Positions 23,601 to 35,212 of a stretch of DNA of 64,000 nucleotides are shown here, piece by piece. Numbering within the stretch: position 1 is the stretch's first letter; the number at the start of each line of letters is the position of its first letter. The DNA is from Onchidella celtica (taxonomy: Eukaryota > Mollusca > Gastropoda > Systellommatophora > Onchidiidae), in NCBI GenBank assembly GCA_963931925.1, contig OZ007571.1, forward strand, positions 61,356,519 to 61,420,518, written 5' to 3'. The notes beneath the pieces were generated by a model. That model searched no databases. It had not been told where the DNA came from and saw nothing but the letters and a program-made list of their open reading frames with translations. The position numbers and the translations under genes are program-made.

Positions 23601-26600
23601 TGGCTGGCCATTGTTTCAATCTTTTATAAAATAGATACGATTAGCTATTTTTTCTTAATCACCAATCTTGGTATGTTTTTTTTTTTAAATTAGCCTTTAT
23701 TGCTGCCATGCCTAATGCTTAGGTTTGTTCTTGCAGTGAGTTTTAGTATAGATAAAATATTAAAACTGTCTAAAAACCTTCAGTACAGATTCTGAATAAA
23801 TATTATTTTCACTAAAGAGAAAACAAATACATAATTCGATATCTTTGACTTTTTTGTATGTAACATCTTTTTAGATGCAGGTTTTAGGAATACATTGAGA
23901 CTTCTTTTGTGTGGTGACACTTTCATTTCTGTTTCAGACCCGTTCTGTTCGAAGTGGGCCACACATATTTAAGGAATTTTTCTCAACAGATGCGACTGAA
24001 GGTAAGTTAGACAGTTAAAGCACAGACTTTCACAAACCCAGCATTCAGTGACATTAATTTGCCTGCTTTCTGTTGTTTTTTTTTGCTCATTTTCATATCA
24101 ATTTATATTTGTTGTAGGCCAAATTTTAAAAATATGTCAGCCAGGTACATAAAAATGTTGATAGATCAGTTCAGAGCATTTACTCGAGATATTCAGAATG
24201 GATCATGTAAAATGTGAGCATGTGCTAGTGATAGAGTGTGCAGTACCACAACCAACTTTTCGGTCTCTTCTATTTGTCCAGTGATTTTGTGACAAGTGCA
24301 AGAAACTAGTCTTGTCAAAATAATTATGCCCCTATACTAGTTTTACAATGGGCACAACAAGGATTTATAAGTATTTTAAGTTTCCGTTTATTTTGTAAAT
24401 CATGCTTTTTAATTTCATTACCTGAAAGAGTGTGCAGCATGTTTTCTTCACAAATACCTTTCATTTCAGGAAAAGCTTTTAGGGCATGCTATACATTGTA
24501 CTTATGGAAATGTTGCCTGTCTCCGTGTTTGACATTTCCCTCAAAAGAGACACAATATATTCAGTTTGGTTGAGGATGTAATAAAAGTATACTGGGTTTC
24601 GAAATGAGGATTTATATTCGACACCTCACGTTTTTGTTTCTTTACCAGAACTGCTCATCTAGTCGGTAATAACATAATTCACAAAAATTTGTTACAGAGG
24701 AAGAAATTGATCCTGACATTTTAGCAGCTTTGGAAGATGCCCCTGAGGTGAAAGTCATGGGGGAGGAAGATCTTGAAGAAGATGGGGCAGCTTTAGATGA
24801 CTTTCTGGCCAATGATTTCATCACTGCGGCTGGAGGGGTGGTGCCTATGTCACATGATGATTCTTTTGATGGAGATGATGATGACAGGTTTGTGTGTGTC
24901 CCTTCCAGCTCTCATGCATTCTTTCAGCTACTGTGTTTCAGTGTCTCAGTTATTGCCTATTTTATTGTTCTGTCAGAACTAAAGTCTATGATAACAGTGC
25001 TGAGTGACATGATATAGTACTGGCTATGGTACTCATTGAGATTTTACCGTAGTAGTGTCTGAAGGTATGTTTCCTTATGCGTAGTGTAGTGCAGTGGGGT
25101 AGCAAAGAGTGGGCTGCTGCAACCTTCATTTTTGGGCTTCGCTTTACTGGAAACTTGAGAGATAGTGTAACCTGACCCCCCACATGGCAACACTTGCCTC
25201 TGTGTTTGCGTGTTTTCAATGTAGCGAAAGAGAACAGCATCAGGTGATATGGTCAGATCTGATTGGCTGAAAATGGCAAGACAGCCACAGGGTCACATCA
25301 GTACAAAGGCTTAATCCTGGAGTGCAAGATGCAGTAAACCACTCATAAGAAAAGGCACGAGTCTGTGGTGCCAACTGGGGGGGGGGGAGTGCCTCCACAG
25401 AGTTGGACACTATGGGAAGCCTACCTTTATGTGGCTGCAAATACATGCGACTAACATTACTCACTATAACGATGTATCTGATATGCATGATCATTCTTGA
25501 TGTTGTTCAATACATTTCAGAGAGAATGATTTTCTGTCTGATGAAGAGGAAGATGATGATCCTGAGGAAGAGGATGTGGAAGAGCCATCTGATGAGGATA
25601 TTAGTAGTGAAGAATGCAGTGACATAGCGGATGACAGATTTGGAGCCGGTCAGCCAAGACCAGGCAGGGGAACTGTTCAAGATGATATTGTTGAAGCCCA
25701 GACAGCATTGGTGAGTGGTACAAATAAAAATTGCCTCATTTCTTCAGAGACAAGATTGTGTTTGCTTCCTTAAAGCCAAAGATAAAAGGCTGTTTTTCTA
25801 TGCATATTCGAAATGTGCCTCCATGTATACATTGTGCATGCAAAGGCATTTGTCTCAGACACAAATTTGTTGTTGTTTTTTTTTAAATTTTAAACCTAGA
25901 GCAACTCGTGTGAAAGTGTTTTTCGGTGATCATTACATTTTCCGACTAATTGTCTCATAGTATGATAATTTGGATATGATAGGTACAAATACTGTGAATT
26001 GTGTACATAATCAGTGTGGTCTTTCAAAGTTGTCATCCAACAGTAATATGTTCAGATTTCGAGAAGATTGTCGCAGCTGTGTCGTACATTAGAAAATTTG
26101 GTATTTCATGTTCACAGTTGAAAATTCAGTAACATTGATCACAGAATTTGTATATTCTTTTCAAGTCATTAGGTTTGGTTGATTGTCACATATTTGTTGG
26201 CTCCTACAGTTTATAAACTGATATATCCAAAGTTAAGACATTTAAAATATTTCCTATATTTAGTAACACGAATCTTAAATTTTTCTCTCTTTGTCTCACA
26301 TCATTTTTTTTTCTACCATGGCTGTTCTGCTTAAAAAAAGATCTTGAGGAACTTTGAGGAAGGCTACGGCTTTAGATGTTCAAACAAGTTTTCTGACGAT
26401 GAAGAGGAACAACCAACTGCTGAAGATTATGAAAACTTGAAACATATTCTGAAACAAGACAAAATTTCAGAGAAACCAGTGTAAGTACTCCAGTGATACG
26501 AGTATCACAAGAAAAAAATATCTCTGAAAGTAGTTTCTGATTGTTGAAGCCACAGCACAAAATCAGTAATATGTCGCAGTCCACCACATTGGAGAAATCA

Positions 26601-29600
26601 AAGAAGGTGATGGTTAGGACAAAAGTTTACTATCCTGCAACTCCAATGACGATAGTAGATATATTATAAGAATTTAAATTGCTAAATATTGAAAATTCAG
26701 TATTTTGCGCTGGAACCATATTGCTTGATTTTCTTAACTTCAGCAGCTGCAGTGTACTACTAATTCAGTACCATCATATCACATTTATGCGGAGCTACAC
26801 TTAAGTGTACAAGAGGCCAGTGATGACAGTATGCATATCATACAAGTTTACATAGAGTACATTATGTGATCTGTGAAGCGAATTACACTTTGGGGCTTTG
26901 TATATGTGTTCTCTCCTTTCTATGGAAATCGTAACTGATGTTTCATTTTCCTTTGTACGACATGGGTATAACATCACTGCTCTACAATACTGGCATATAT
27001 CAGACTTATGCGAAAAGGCAACTGGCAGTTCATTGCATTCCTGAGCATGAAGTCTATCAAATAATACCAAAAAAAAATGTGTCAGTCGGAAAATGTAGCA
27101 ATTCAATAGAATCATAATGGCATAAGTCACCAAAATGACAGAAAAAGAAAGTTTTTTCTTAAAATTGCTATTAGCACAGAGCAGTGGCAATACGTACCCC
27201 TTGAGGTATGCCCTACTGAAGTGGTCATTTATCTGGCAGATCTGAAAAAAATAATTCGTGCACCTAATGTTGTAATTTTTATCAAATCTATTTTCAATTG
27301 TGTCCATACCCTGTTTCTCTGCAGGTCATGGTCAGAGGTGTTTAACGACACGTCACAGAAGCCCAAAGTTGACCCAACAAAATATGTGTATGAGGATGAG
27401 GAGGAGTATGAGTGGAGGGAGGTGCCTCCCAGCAAACCAAAGTTTGACTGTGTCAGCATTCTCAGTAAGTTTCCTGTCTATGCCTTTCCAATTATATATT
27501 GTGTGTCATCGCAAGTCCAGGTTCAAGTTTATTGTAGGCCTAATGGCCAATTCAAAATGCACAGAAGGGACATTCCACGGTAACTGACAATACGGTTCAG
27601 ACAATACTTTTTAAGACAGAAAAGGCCACTAAATAAATAAACAAGAATTTCAAAATGGATTGTAAATTTTCCGTCTTTTCCATCCAAAGCGCAGTTGCCG
27701 ACTCTGCCCTTTCCTCCCGAGGCGCGATCACCGACCGTCCGCATCATCCGCCAGTAGCACGAACACCGGCTGTTGTCCTCAAATCGGCCGGCAGTTCTTT
27801 AGAAATCTGGCAAACTGAGTCAGGTCTAATCCTGATTTTTTAGCATAGAAGATTTCTTTTGTTATTGCCTTTCACCTCTGTTGGCCTAGTGGTGTAGCCT
27901 CACTGCCTGTAGCGATGTTTCACATGCGGTTTCCGACACGGAATTTGGTAGGTGATGATGATGCTAAAAGCTTTGCCAGCTCTAGTTTGAGATTTAAATA
28001 TTTTCTCAGTATAATTTATGATCTATCACCAAGTGCTATTGGCAGATGACATGACTCTGAAGAAGGTCAGGTGGCAGTCGGCAAAGACTAGATCTAGAGA
28101 CTAGGCCTAGATCTCCAAGTCTTGATCTAATCTGGATTTAGGTCTAGACCTAGATCTAAAGAGAATCGACACATAGGCTGCGGGGATTTGGTATCAACTT
28201 CTTTTTAAAGAAACTCAACCAAGACAGTTATGCATTGTGCTTGTTTTGTTCCGGTTAACCAGCCTACTCATCATCAGTCCCTATATAAGACCATAAGTGT
28301 AATGGATCTAAAGTACAGCCCTTTTAAATAAACTGTATAAGTGTGTCAGATTCTTTCTTCTTATTGTCTTTCCCATAATATAAAATAGATCTAATGTATA
28401 ATTTTAATTCAATTACCAATAGCAGGCTTTGTTATTTTAAAATGGTCGAGATTAATTATGCTACATACTAATCATTTTTATCCGGGGCTTCTGGGCATGC
28501 CGCACAATTTCCTCCCATACTGTCGCTGGCTGTTTACATCCCTGTTACAATATTATACAATGAAACATTACTTATAATTGCCAGCAACAGTTATCATTTT
28601 TCACATAATATGGTATGCAGAAGTAGATCTTTTTATAAAGGAAGTAAGGCCTCCAAAATAATCATGAAAGGGTTTTGAACCGCTGAACCTAATTTCTACA
28701 AGGTGTCATATTACACTTTAAAAGATGTAACGGTGTACATGGGCATATTTTAAAAGGTCTTAAGTTCACTACATTTTTAATACTTTCATTGATTTTGAGG
28801 CACAATTTAGTTGAACAGAAGAAAGTGTTCCGGCATTTTGAGCCAGAAGAAAAAGGCGCATTTTCTTCAAGTAGAATTAAAAAGTGTGGCAGGAAATTTC
28901 ATTCTGCATCTCAATTTTACTGTGTATTCCCTGAATTAGTGGGCTGACTAGTTTTTACAGTGGAAGGGATGAAAGTCTTTCATTTACAAAGTTTATGTGT
29001 AACCATTAGGTTGAAGTAAATTAATTTGTGATTCTGCTGTTCTCAGGGCATAAAATAATTTGAAATATCTATGGATGTAAAACAAAAATCAAGAGTTACA
29101 AATTTCAGGGTGTTTTTTTTTTGTTTGTTTTTTTTTTTAACTTTCAAAAATCCTTCATTATTATTGAAATCTTAGTTCTGTTGGTTAAACGTAGGATATA
29201 TAGGTTCTCAAAGTACTCATATGTTGAAGCCTTGTTAAGATTAGTCTGAATTCATAAAAGTGTTTGAAATGTTCAGTTCTTCAGCCTGAAAAAGTGCTTT
29301 AAACTGTAGCACAGTTTCTGTGTAAATAAATGGACCGGCATGTTTTTACAATTCAACGGGTCATTTGGTCCAGCACAATCATGCACATTTAATTGACTAA
29401 ATTAAACTCACCCTCAGTTTGCTGCAAAATGTTCCATTATTAATTGGATTTGATTTTCATTCTCATTTGTTTTCATTTTCCTTTCCATTCAGGTCTGAAT
29501 TCCAACACAAGAAATCGTCCAACAGATTTGATCCCACCACCTTCAGAGGTGAGAAATTTTCTATTCCATTAACTATTTTATCAGTTCAACCTTTTCACAA

Positions 29601-32600
29601 CACACGCTCCATCACATTCCTTCTGGCCACTCATATTTCAGAGTAATTATTCCCTGCAGACATGATTTTGGGGTATTTTTGAAAATCCACTAAAAGCTGA
29701 TAAACATCACAATATGGAGTTGTGTGTCAATACAAGGGTCAAGTCATTTTGTTTATTATTATAAATATAGAAATTTCTGGATTTTCTGGATTGTTCACAG
29801 GGCAGAAAGAAACGACAGAAATCCATAGGGGAATCGGAAACCTCTGGTGCACCTGGCCTAAGCTTGAAGGAACTAGAGCAGGAAATGAGAGAGAGTCGCA
29901 GGGCAGACAAAGCATGCACATACAGGCCTAAAGATGAGAATGTAGATGAGAAAAAGTCAAGAAAAAAGGCAGTCAAGGAAGAAAGAAAAGTAAGTTTAGT
30001 CATTAACTTCCAGTACCCCCCCATATTTTCCGCTGTATACTTACAGTAAGAAAAAATTACCATTCGGACGATAAGAATTGAGTTTGAATAGCCATCGCTA
30101 CGATAACTGGAAGGTTAAAATGTTTTACTTCTGTTTACTTTTTACTGATGCTACTGAAGGACCCTGTGAATTTTTTATGTAAAAGTTGTATTTTTAATTT
30201 CTTTGCTGTTTTTCTATTTTCCTTAATTTTTTTTTTAACCAGCTTGTTGGACATAAAATTCATTAAATTGTATAACATGTGAAAGGTAAATCATTTTTCT
30301 TTTGGAAAATATTTCTTGGAGGGGTGATTGAAGTAGCTTTGAGTGTGTAATGGCAGTTTTTTGTAATTGGTCTTTGACGTATTTAGAGTTATTTCCCTTG
30401 TGCCGGGACAGCTGAGGTAGTTCTCTGGACTAATCCTGGGAAGTCAGTTTTTAATATTTGCCAACCGGCACAAGTTTTGCAAATTTTCCATATACCAAGC
30501 CCAACCATATATCCAGATCTAGGCTATATTGAAACAGCATTTGGATTCAATGCAGTGACTAATAGAACTTACTGTTACACCACAATTTCATGTAAAAAGC
30601 CACAGGAGATGTGATAACGTTGATTTTCGATCACCAACGTGTAAAAACAGGCGTAGAGCGCAATTTCCTGTCATAATTTTCAATTCTATGAGATGAAAAT
30701 GTGTTTCTATTTTTGCAGCCCAAATAATTTGTAAGTAAATAATGTTAAAGACTGATTTTTGTCCCAAATGAATGTACATAGCTGCCAACCAGTAGGTAAA
30801 ATACTTTTTTTTGGGTTCCGCGTTTTTGAAGAATTTCCCCATTTATACGGAGAAAACACAGACTCTAGAGGAGAAAACAAAACCGTAACTTTTGTATCTA
30901 GGCCTACCGCAAATAGTGCTGGATCTAGCGATTCAACGGGCGCAACCGTAAACGCAGCTCTACCGTACCGTGTCCTGCCGTACTGCGTATGCCCGAGCTC
31001 GTGATAACTTTTGTATCCCCGCCACGGCCCCACTCAACCAAGCAACAGTAGTGTTGCATAATAAGTTATTACGGCATACACCTTTGCCTGTGTCCGCGCG
31101 CTTCGGCCGTTCATCAAACTCGAGTACGTAAGCACATGTAGGTCACGTGTATTGTATCGTAAACGATGGCGGTCAGTGAGTAAGAACAGTGAACACATTT
31201 TGTGAAGAGGTTTCATTTCATTTCGCTGTTACGTCTTTTTTGGTATTTTTTTTTTCAGTTTTACATAGCTTACAATCATCATTGGTGGTGGTAACTGCCG
31301 GTAGATCTAGGTCGGCTGTCTTTTATAATCTTGAACGTAATTGGCGATCACGGATAAACTGGGCCTAGGCTCAGGCATATGTTTGTTTCAGTGACGTAAG
31401 AAATCGAAATGTAGAGCCCATGGAGTGGTAAAACAATAGAAAAAGTTCTAGAACTAGAACAATATGGACATGGCTTGTGAAGTGGCTTCAGTTCTAGATT
31501 TATTACATCTGTCATCTTTTTTGCCTAACATGATTTGCGATAATGGATAGATTTATTTTATTTTTAATCGGAAGTCTTTTCTATCCAACCCATGAGTCAT
31601 GAAGCCATGCATGAGAGACACTTAGTGCAAAATATTCAAAGGAATTTCGTTTTGCGTTATCATCAAAGTTGCCCAATAAATGCATTGTGAGTCATAAGTC
31701 TTGTTATCGTGACTTCCAATTTCACCAGTTTCACAAGTCACGCGGGGGCAAGTCTGACATTGTTCAATACTGCCAGAAGAAGTTAGTATGAAAGAGTTAT
31801 ACAATTCTGAGGACAGCTCATATCATAATAGTCAGTTCTTTCTTTAGAAACAGAAACAGTGGTGATAACAACACATGTATTAGCACTTGAAGCAAAATGT
31901 TTGTTTTCTGCTTCTTAAAATCTTATGCTATATTTACTATTATATTAGGCCTATCTAAAGAGAATAATCTATTATATATTTCAGTAACTTGCAACCTTTG
32001 GCATGACTAACTGACCAAACTATACACTCTTCAGGCCTTAAATTTGGCAGGGAGGAGGCAATTGAGATAAGGAAGATGATGGCTATAATTAAAAGTTGTT
32101 TACTTCAAGCATGTATTTTTAAAAAATGACAATGTTTATTGCTATGTAACATCTGTATTTTTGCATGTTTGTTTCGTAATATTATAGTATCGTGCATGTC
32201 ATAAAAAGTAACCGTATCAAGCGTTCAGTTTGGTGCGTAGTGTTCTGGTGTGCATGAGTTCTGAAGCAAGACTGTAGTTTATTACTTTTATTATGAGAGA
32301 GAGGGGGGGGGAGCACATGATTGTTTATTCCGGGCAATGCCCGGTAGGTCATCTAGAATTCTATAATGTAACAAAGTGAGGAAATGATGATTTTTCAATG
32401 TTTGGGGGGGGAGGGGGGGGGATGTCGGTGTTTGGTCCGATATCAGGAGTCTGTTTTTAGGTTTTTGAAAGTTGGCAGCTATGAATGTATCCACACAACT
32501 CATCATCAAAAAGTGAGTCAGAACAAACACAGTGTTTCATAATTTTTGATCACGCAGTTTTAGATTGTTACATGTTCACCCTTTACCTCCGTGATAGTAA

Positions 32601-34573
32601 GATCCTCAGCAAGTTTTAAAACTTTTCTTGTTGTTTTTCATATACACAGAGTGAAACAAGGTACAAAAGTAATTAATTTTAAATCCGTCTTCTTTTGTTA
32701 TAAACGCAGTTTCTCTTTAGAGGTCGACTTTATTAGCTGAGGTCACAATAGCTATATGATATCAGAGTTGAAGATTTTTTGTTTTAAGAAACCAACATGA
32801 AAACCTTACGCAAATAGGCAGTGATTTTTTTTTTAACCCCGTCGCATCATGTTCCCGCTAAAGCAGAAACATAGTATCTACCGGATTCCCTCTCAAGCTG
32901 TAGTGAACAGCATACGCGGAAAAAGAAGGCTCAGGAGGCGGGGGGAGGGTACAGTTAGTCTCAGGGGCCCAGGCCTGAGAGGGTTAAGAAACCAACATGA
33001 AAGTTACACAAATAGGAAATGATTTTTTTGTTTCAAGCATGTATCAACATATTTAACCCTCACCCTGCGCGGGGCGGCAATAGTCGGTATTGACTTGCAA
33101 GCGCTCATGCCGCACAGGCGGCAAAAGTCGACCAAGTCAAGCTGACCGCGCCACGCGCAAGCCCTATTTTCAGGCGTCGGGTCACTGACCTTTTTGAGAC
33201 GTAACCACCGTGTTATTGTTCACTGTATTTCTTCTAAATCAAATGCATTGTGACATGGACATGTTAACCAGTGAACCACTGGTCGGAATCACAAAGACTA
33301 AGCTTTCAACGGCTCTCCCCACACTTTCAAAAGATGTAACATCGACATGCGAGCTGTTGCTCAACAAATTTGCAATATTATCTCATTTTCTCACAAGCTG
33401 ACCACCATCTGGAGTTATCTGTATCTAAGAACCAATCAGAAACAAGCTCTGAAATAATCTTTGCCCCAAATGCCCACATTGGTTTATTAGTATGTGTCAA
33501 TCAGGATGAAACCATTTGTGTAGGGCTTGGGAGGGCGTGGCTAGTTATCATGCTTCGTTCTCACGAAAACTACAGCTGTCAGTTTGGAATCATAAGTCAG
33601 ATCATTGGTTAGAGACTGACAGACTAAGGTTTTGCTGGTTAATTCATTATCAAGCGTGATAAGGCATAGCAGCGAATGTTTTCATACCGATCAATAAAAA
33701 CCGAACCACGTGGACAGCGTATGTGGTCATCGTCTAGCGGCACGGGTCAGTGACCCCAGATAAGATTCTCCGTGAGTAAGGTCACTGACGGGGCAGCGGG
33801 CTTTATGGGTAGCGCGCAGGGTATGGGTTAATAGGATTTATTTCAACAGTATTTTCAGATTCTGCACCCATTTGATTTTGATTGTGATGTGTCAAATGTG
33901 AGGATTTGTATTTTGTATTTTGTATTTGTATAACTCTTTAATCCCATTTGGGAAATTTTGCCTTTGTGCCACTGCACCCCAGTTACAACTGGAGCAGGCA
34001 CGTCGTCGCCACAGTGCAGCGCCGGTCGGCGTTTTTTTTTTTTTGGTGGTGGGGGGATGAGGGGGAGTGGGTGGTAGGGATGAATTTTATTTAATTTTGC
34101 CCGGGCAGCGGCCTGTTCGGCCTGCTCTTTACGATTTCCAACTGCCAAGGTATCTTTAACGTGCGCAACGTGCACACGGGCCCTCCGAATTTTTTCGTCC
34201 TTATCCGAGAAGACTAGGTACTCGATCCTACCCCTCAATAGGATCAGGGACATGAAAATATGAGAAAAATCCCAAACTTCCAACATGCCTGCACCAGCCG
34301 GGTTTAGAACCCGGGACCCTTGGCATGAGAGGCGAGCACCAAGGATTGTATTTTGTCATGTTTATGAAATTTTACTTTAAAAATACTGATTGGACTTATA
34401 GGTTGTGCTCTGGTCCTGGGAGTCTAACAGATTTTGTTTCTTCATTTATCAATTGACAGGAGAGAAGGCAAGAAAAGAAGGCAAACAAACAAGTATTTGC
34501 AATGGAAAAGGGGAAGATGCAGAAAGAGGAAGCCGCATTATCCAAGTCTGTGAAGAGTGTCAAAATTTGCTGA
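20552..34573 (+). CDS. LTV1: LTV1 ribosome biogenesis factor (gene span of the ten recognised exons)
   Basis: LTV1 is a late 40S pre-ribosome assembly factor that binds the head of the nascent small subunit and leaves during cytoplasmic maturation. Ten exons join in consistent phase: 20552-20677, 23042-23182, 23938-24001, 24698-24887, 25521-25710, 26341-26480, 27325-27464, 29493-29548, 29801-29989 and 34460-34573. With a preceding ATG they give about 450 residues, close to the human protein (about 475). Diagnostic blocks are KKKKKFIRKK at the N-terminus, RKEEQRKYGIFYDDSYNYMK, EEEIDPDILAALED with an acidic middle, KFDCVSILS, and the basic tail RKKAVKEERKERRQEKKANK. Odd points are the apparent lack of the central RFTEYSMTSS-type motif known in animal LTV1 and a stop codon lying in a minisatellite unit. 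Confidence 0.9.
21204..22329. mobile_element. Non-autonomous DNA transposon with GC-rich terminal inverted repeats
   Basis: The left end TTAAGGGCCCCACACACGTA (21204-21223) is mirrored by TACGTGTATGGGGCCCTTTA (22309-22328). Subterminal GC-rich blocks also mirror each other: TTGCGTGTGTGGCCG near 21274 and GGCCGTTGCGTGTGG near 22228. The sub-ends are GC-rich in an AT-rich intron. The interior has no transposase. TTAA on the left against TTTA on the right may be a degraded TTAA target site, but the superfamily is not certain. It sits in LTV1 intron 2. Confidence 0.65.
22529..22838 (+). mobile_element. Diverged copy of a ~305-bp TTAA-flanked MITE
   Basis: This aligns along its length with 51054-51353. 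Shared blocks are TAAGCC.AATATTC, CCAACTTTTCGAAA.ATTGAATC, TTATGTCTTGTGTT, ACTGAGTGAA and AGAGTTCC/GGAGTTCC. TTAA lies at both ends (22529-22532 and about 22831-22834), but the inverted repeats are eroded. It is older than the 51-kb copy and lies in LTV1 intron 2. Confidence 0.65.
23042..23182 (+). CDS. LTV1: LTV1 exon 3
   Basis: Acceptor TTGTCAG to 23041, donor GTACGT at 23183, phase 0/0. It encodes the family-defining block RKEEQRKYGIFYDDSYNYMK (human RRAEQRKYGVFFDDDYDYLQ). Confidence 0.92.
23938..24001 (+). CDS. LTV1: LTV1 exon 4
   Basis: Acceptor GTTTCAG to 23937, donor GTAAGT at 24002, phase 0/1. It encodes TRSVRSGPHIFKEFFSTDAT, a linker before the acidic region. Confidence 0.85.
24698..24887 (+). 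CDS. LTV1: LTV1 exon 5
   Basis: Acceptor GTTACAG to 24697, donor GTTTGT at 24888, phase 1/2. It encodes EEEIDPDILAALEDAPEVKV and then LEEDGAALDDFLANDFI, matching the human DFDPDIVAALDDDF and LLEDDFI segments. Confidence 0.9.
25521..25710 (+). CDS. LTV1: LTV1 exon 6
   Basis: Acceptor TACATTTCAG to 25520, donor GTGAGT at 25711, phase 2/0. It encodes the acidic ENDFLSDEEEDDDPEEEDVE and ends GTVQDDIVEAQTAL. In animal LTV1 the next segment should carry an RFTEYSMTSS-type motif; here the frame instead joins exon 7. Confidence 0.85.
26341..26480 (+). CDS. LTV1: LTV1 exon 7
   Basis: Acceptor AAAAAAAG to 26340 (poor pyrimidine tract next to the AG), donor GTAAGT at 26481, phase 0/2. It encodes ILRNFEEGYGFRCSNKF, then DDEEEQPTAEDYENLKHILK. 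Weakly conserved, but its phase fits both neighbours. Confidence 0.75.
27325..27464 (+). CDS. LTV1: LTV1 exon 8
   Basis: Acceptor TCTCTGCAG to 27324, donor GTAAGT at 27465, phase 2/1. It encodes SWSEVFNDTSQK, YVYEDEEEYEWREVPPSKP and KFDCVSILS. The last is the conserved WDCESI-like motif of the family. Confidence 0.88.
27518..28612 (-). repeat. Interspersed repeat, probably retrotransposon-derived (copy 1 of 2)
   Basis: The segment starting TTCAAGTTTATTGTAGGCCT and AATTCAAAATGCACA, and the distal block TATAATTGCCAGCAACAG with TATCATTTTTCA, both recur at 55090-55330 at shorter spacing. The two outer blocks are kept while the interior differs in length. On minus the end reads as an AATAAACTTGAA tail, as expected for the 3' end of a retroelement inserted in minus orientation. 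No open frame survives. It lies in LTV1 intron 8. Confidence 0.6.
29493..29548 (+). CDS. LTV1: LTV1 exon 9
   Basis: Acceptor TTCCATTCAG to 29492, donor GTGAGA at 29549, phase 1/0. It encodes SLNSNTRNRPTDLIPPPSE, aligned to the human segment after the WDCESI motif (YSNLYNHPQLI). Confidence 0.82.
29801..29989 (+). CDS. LTV1: LTV1 exon 10
   Basis: Acceptor TTGTTCACAG to 29800, donor GTAAGT at 29990, phase 0/0. It encodes a Ser/Lys-rich linker, LSLKELEQEMRESRRADKA, and the start of the basic tail KKSRKKAVKEERK. Confidence 0.9.
32182..32367 (+). repeat. ~185-bp interspersed repeat (copy 1 of 2)
   Basis: A near-identical direct copy lies at 60632-60815. Shared blocks are CGTGCATGTCATAAAAAGTA, AAGCGTTCAGTTTGGTGCGT, GCATGAGTTCTGAAGCA and the GC-rich palindrome TTCCGGGCAATGCCCGGTA near the 3' end. 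Copies differ mainly in a GA/G microsatellite. A short non-autonomous element inserted in LTV1 intron 10. Confidence 0.8.
32784..33031. repeat. 50-bp direct repeats around a 157-bp TTAA-flanked insert
   Basis: TTAAGAAACCAACATGAAA...CAAATAGG..(G/A)TGATTTTTT occurs at 32784-32834 and 32994-33031. Between them, TTAACCCCGTCGC (32833) and GAGAGGGTTAA (to 32997) bracket 157 bp. This is the TTAA-CCC...GGG-TTAA pattern of a small piggyBac-type insertion, with the flank duplicated beyond the usual 4 bp. Confidence 0.5.
33053..33831. mobile_element. piggyBac-type MITE with TTAA target-site duplication
   Basis: TTAA lies at 33053-33056 and 33828-33831. Immediately inside, CCCTCACCCTGCGCGG is mirrored by GCGCGCAGGGTATGGG. 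Subterminal GGTCACTGAC motifs lie near 33179 and 33780, with a reversed GTCAGTGACC near 33750. No transposase is encoded; the longest frame crosses a repeat shared with 13535-13737. Size is 771 bp excluding the TSD. It lies in LTV1 intron 10, about 630 bp before the last exon. Presumably mobilised in trans by a piggyBac transposase. Confidence 0.82.
33940..34345 (-). mobile_element. tRNA-derived SINE (minus orientation)
   Basis: On minus, the head reads GCTCGCCTCTCATGCC and then GGGTTCTAAACCCGGC, which is a tRNA B-box (GGTTCNANNCC-like). The body includes TGCACGTTGCGCACG with TTAAAGATACCTTGG, a block I associate with conserved central domains of molluscan SINEs. A T/G-rich low-complexity tract follows. 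The 143-aa minus-strand frame across it is not a gene. It lies in LTV1 intron 10, about 115 bp before the last exon. Confidence 0.75.
34460..34573 (+). CDS. LTV1: LTV1 exon 11 (last exon, stop codon)
   Basis: Acceptor AATTGACAG to 34459, phase 0. It encodes ERRQEKKANKQVFAMEKGKM, then QKEEAALSKSVKSVKIC and TGA at 34571-34573. The first 11 residues complete the highly conserved KEERKERRxEKKANK block. The final codons and stop lie inside the first unit of a minisatellite (see 34563-34650). Confidence 0.88.
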   Translation, partial: ERRQEKKANKQVFAMEKGKMQKEEAALSKSVKSVKIC

Positions 34574-34650
34574 GAGGATGTGTTCCTTGGTAGTGTACAA
34601 ATTTGCTGAGAGGAGCTGTTTCTTGGTAGTGTACAAATCTGCTGAATGGA
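34563..34650 (+). repeat. Minisatellite units at the LTV1 stop codon
   Basis: Units of the type AAATTTGCTGAGAGGA, TGTGTT(T/C)CTTGGTAGTGTAC repeat about 2.3 times starting within the last LTV1 codons. The same unit forms a longer array at 39477-39722. Confidence 0.75.
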
Positions 34651-35212
34651 GCCCCACTAACTTCAACGGAAGTCGCATTTTTCAGTTTTGAGTTATGAAT
34701 ATCACCATAAAGTATGAAATCTCATCTTTAATTTGGTGTAAAAATTATAGAAATGCTCCTTTTTGGCGCAAAGTTGTGGCTTTTTAAAGACACCACCTCC
34801 CCGGCAGATAATGGAAGCAACTCCCAAGAAAATCGCCATTAAAGCCGGAGGAGCGATTTTCGTTCTCAGAGAGATGGGTGGCCTTACTGTCTACTTAGCA
34901 ACGGGTACTTGTATTTAATGTGCAGCTTTGAAATTTTGCATGTCTGTGCCAATATAAATGATACATGCCCTATGAAAATTTTGTGACAATAGGTTTACTA
35001 ATTTTTAAGTTATCGGGAGTCCAATGAACCCCATTATTGCTATGATACTCGATGTCAAATGCAAAATTAACTTGAATGTAGTTTCACTAGATTGGTAGAA
35101 TGAGAGATTTAGAGGCCATGGGACTCATTAAATTTGTAGCTAATTTTTCTGTAATTACCACAGCATTAAAAAACAACGCATTGCCCAGTAAAATTGCAAG
35201 GAGTAATTTCAA

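Noticed and set aside
33855..34286. 143-residue minus-strand open frame
   Set aside because: It runs through the tRNA-derived SINE and its low-complexity tract; no protein family resemblance.
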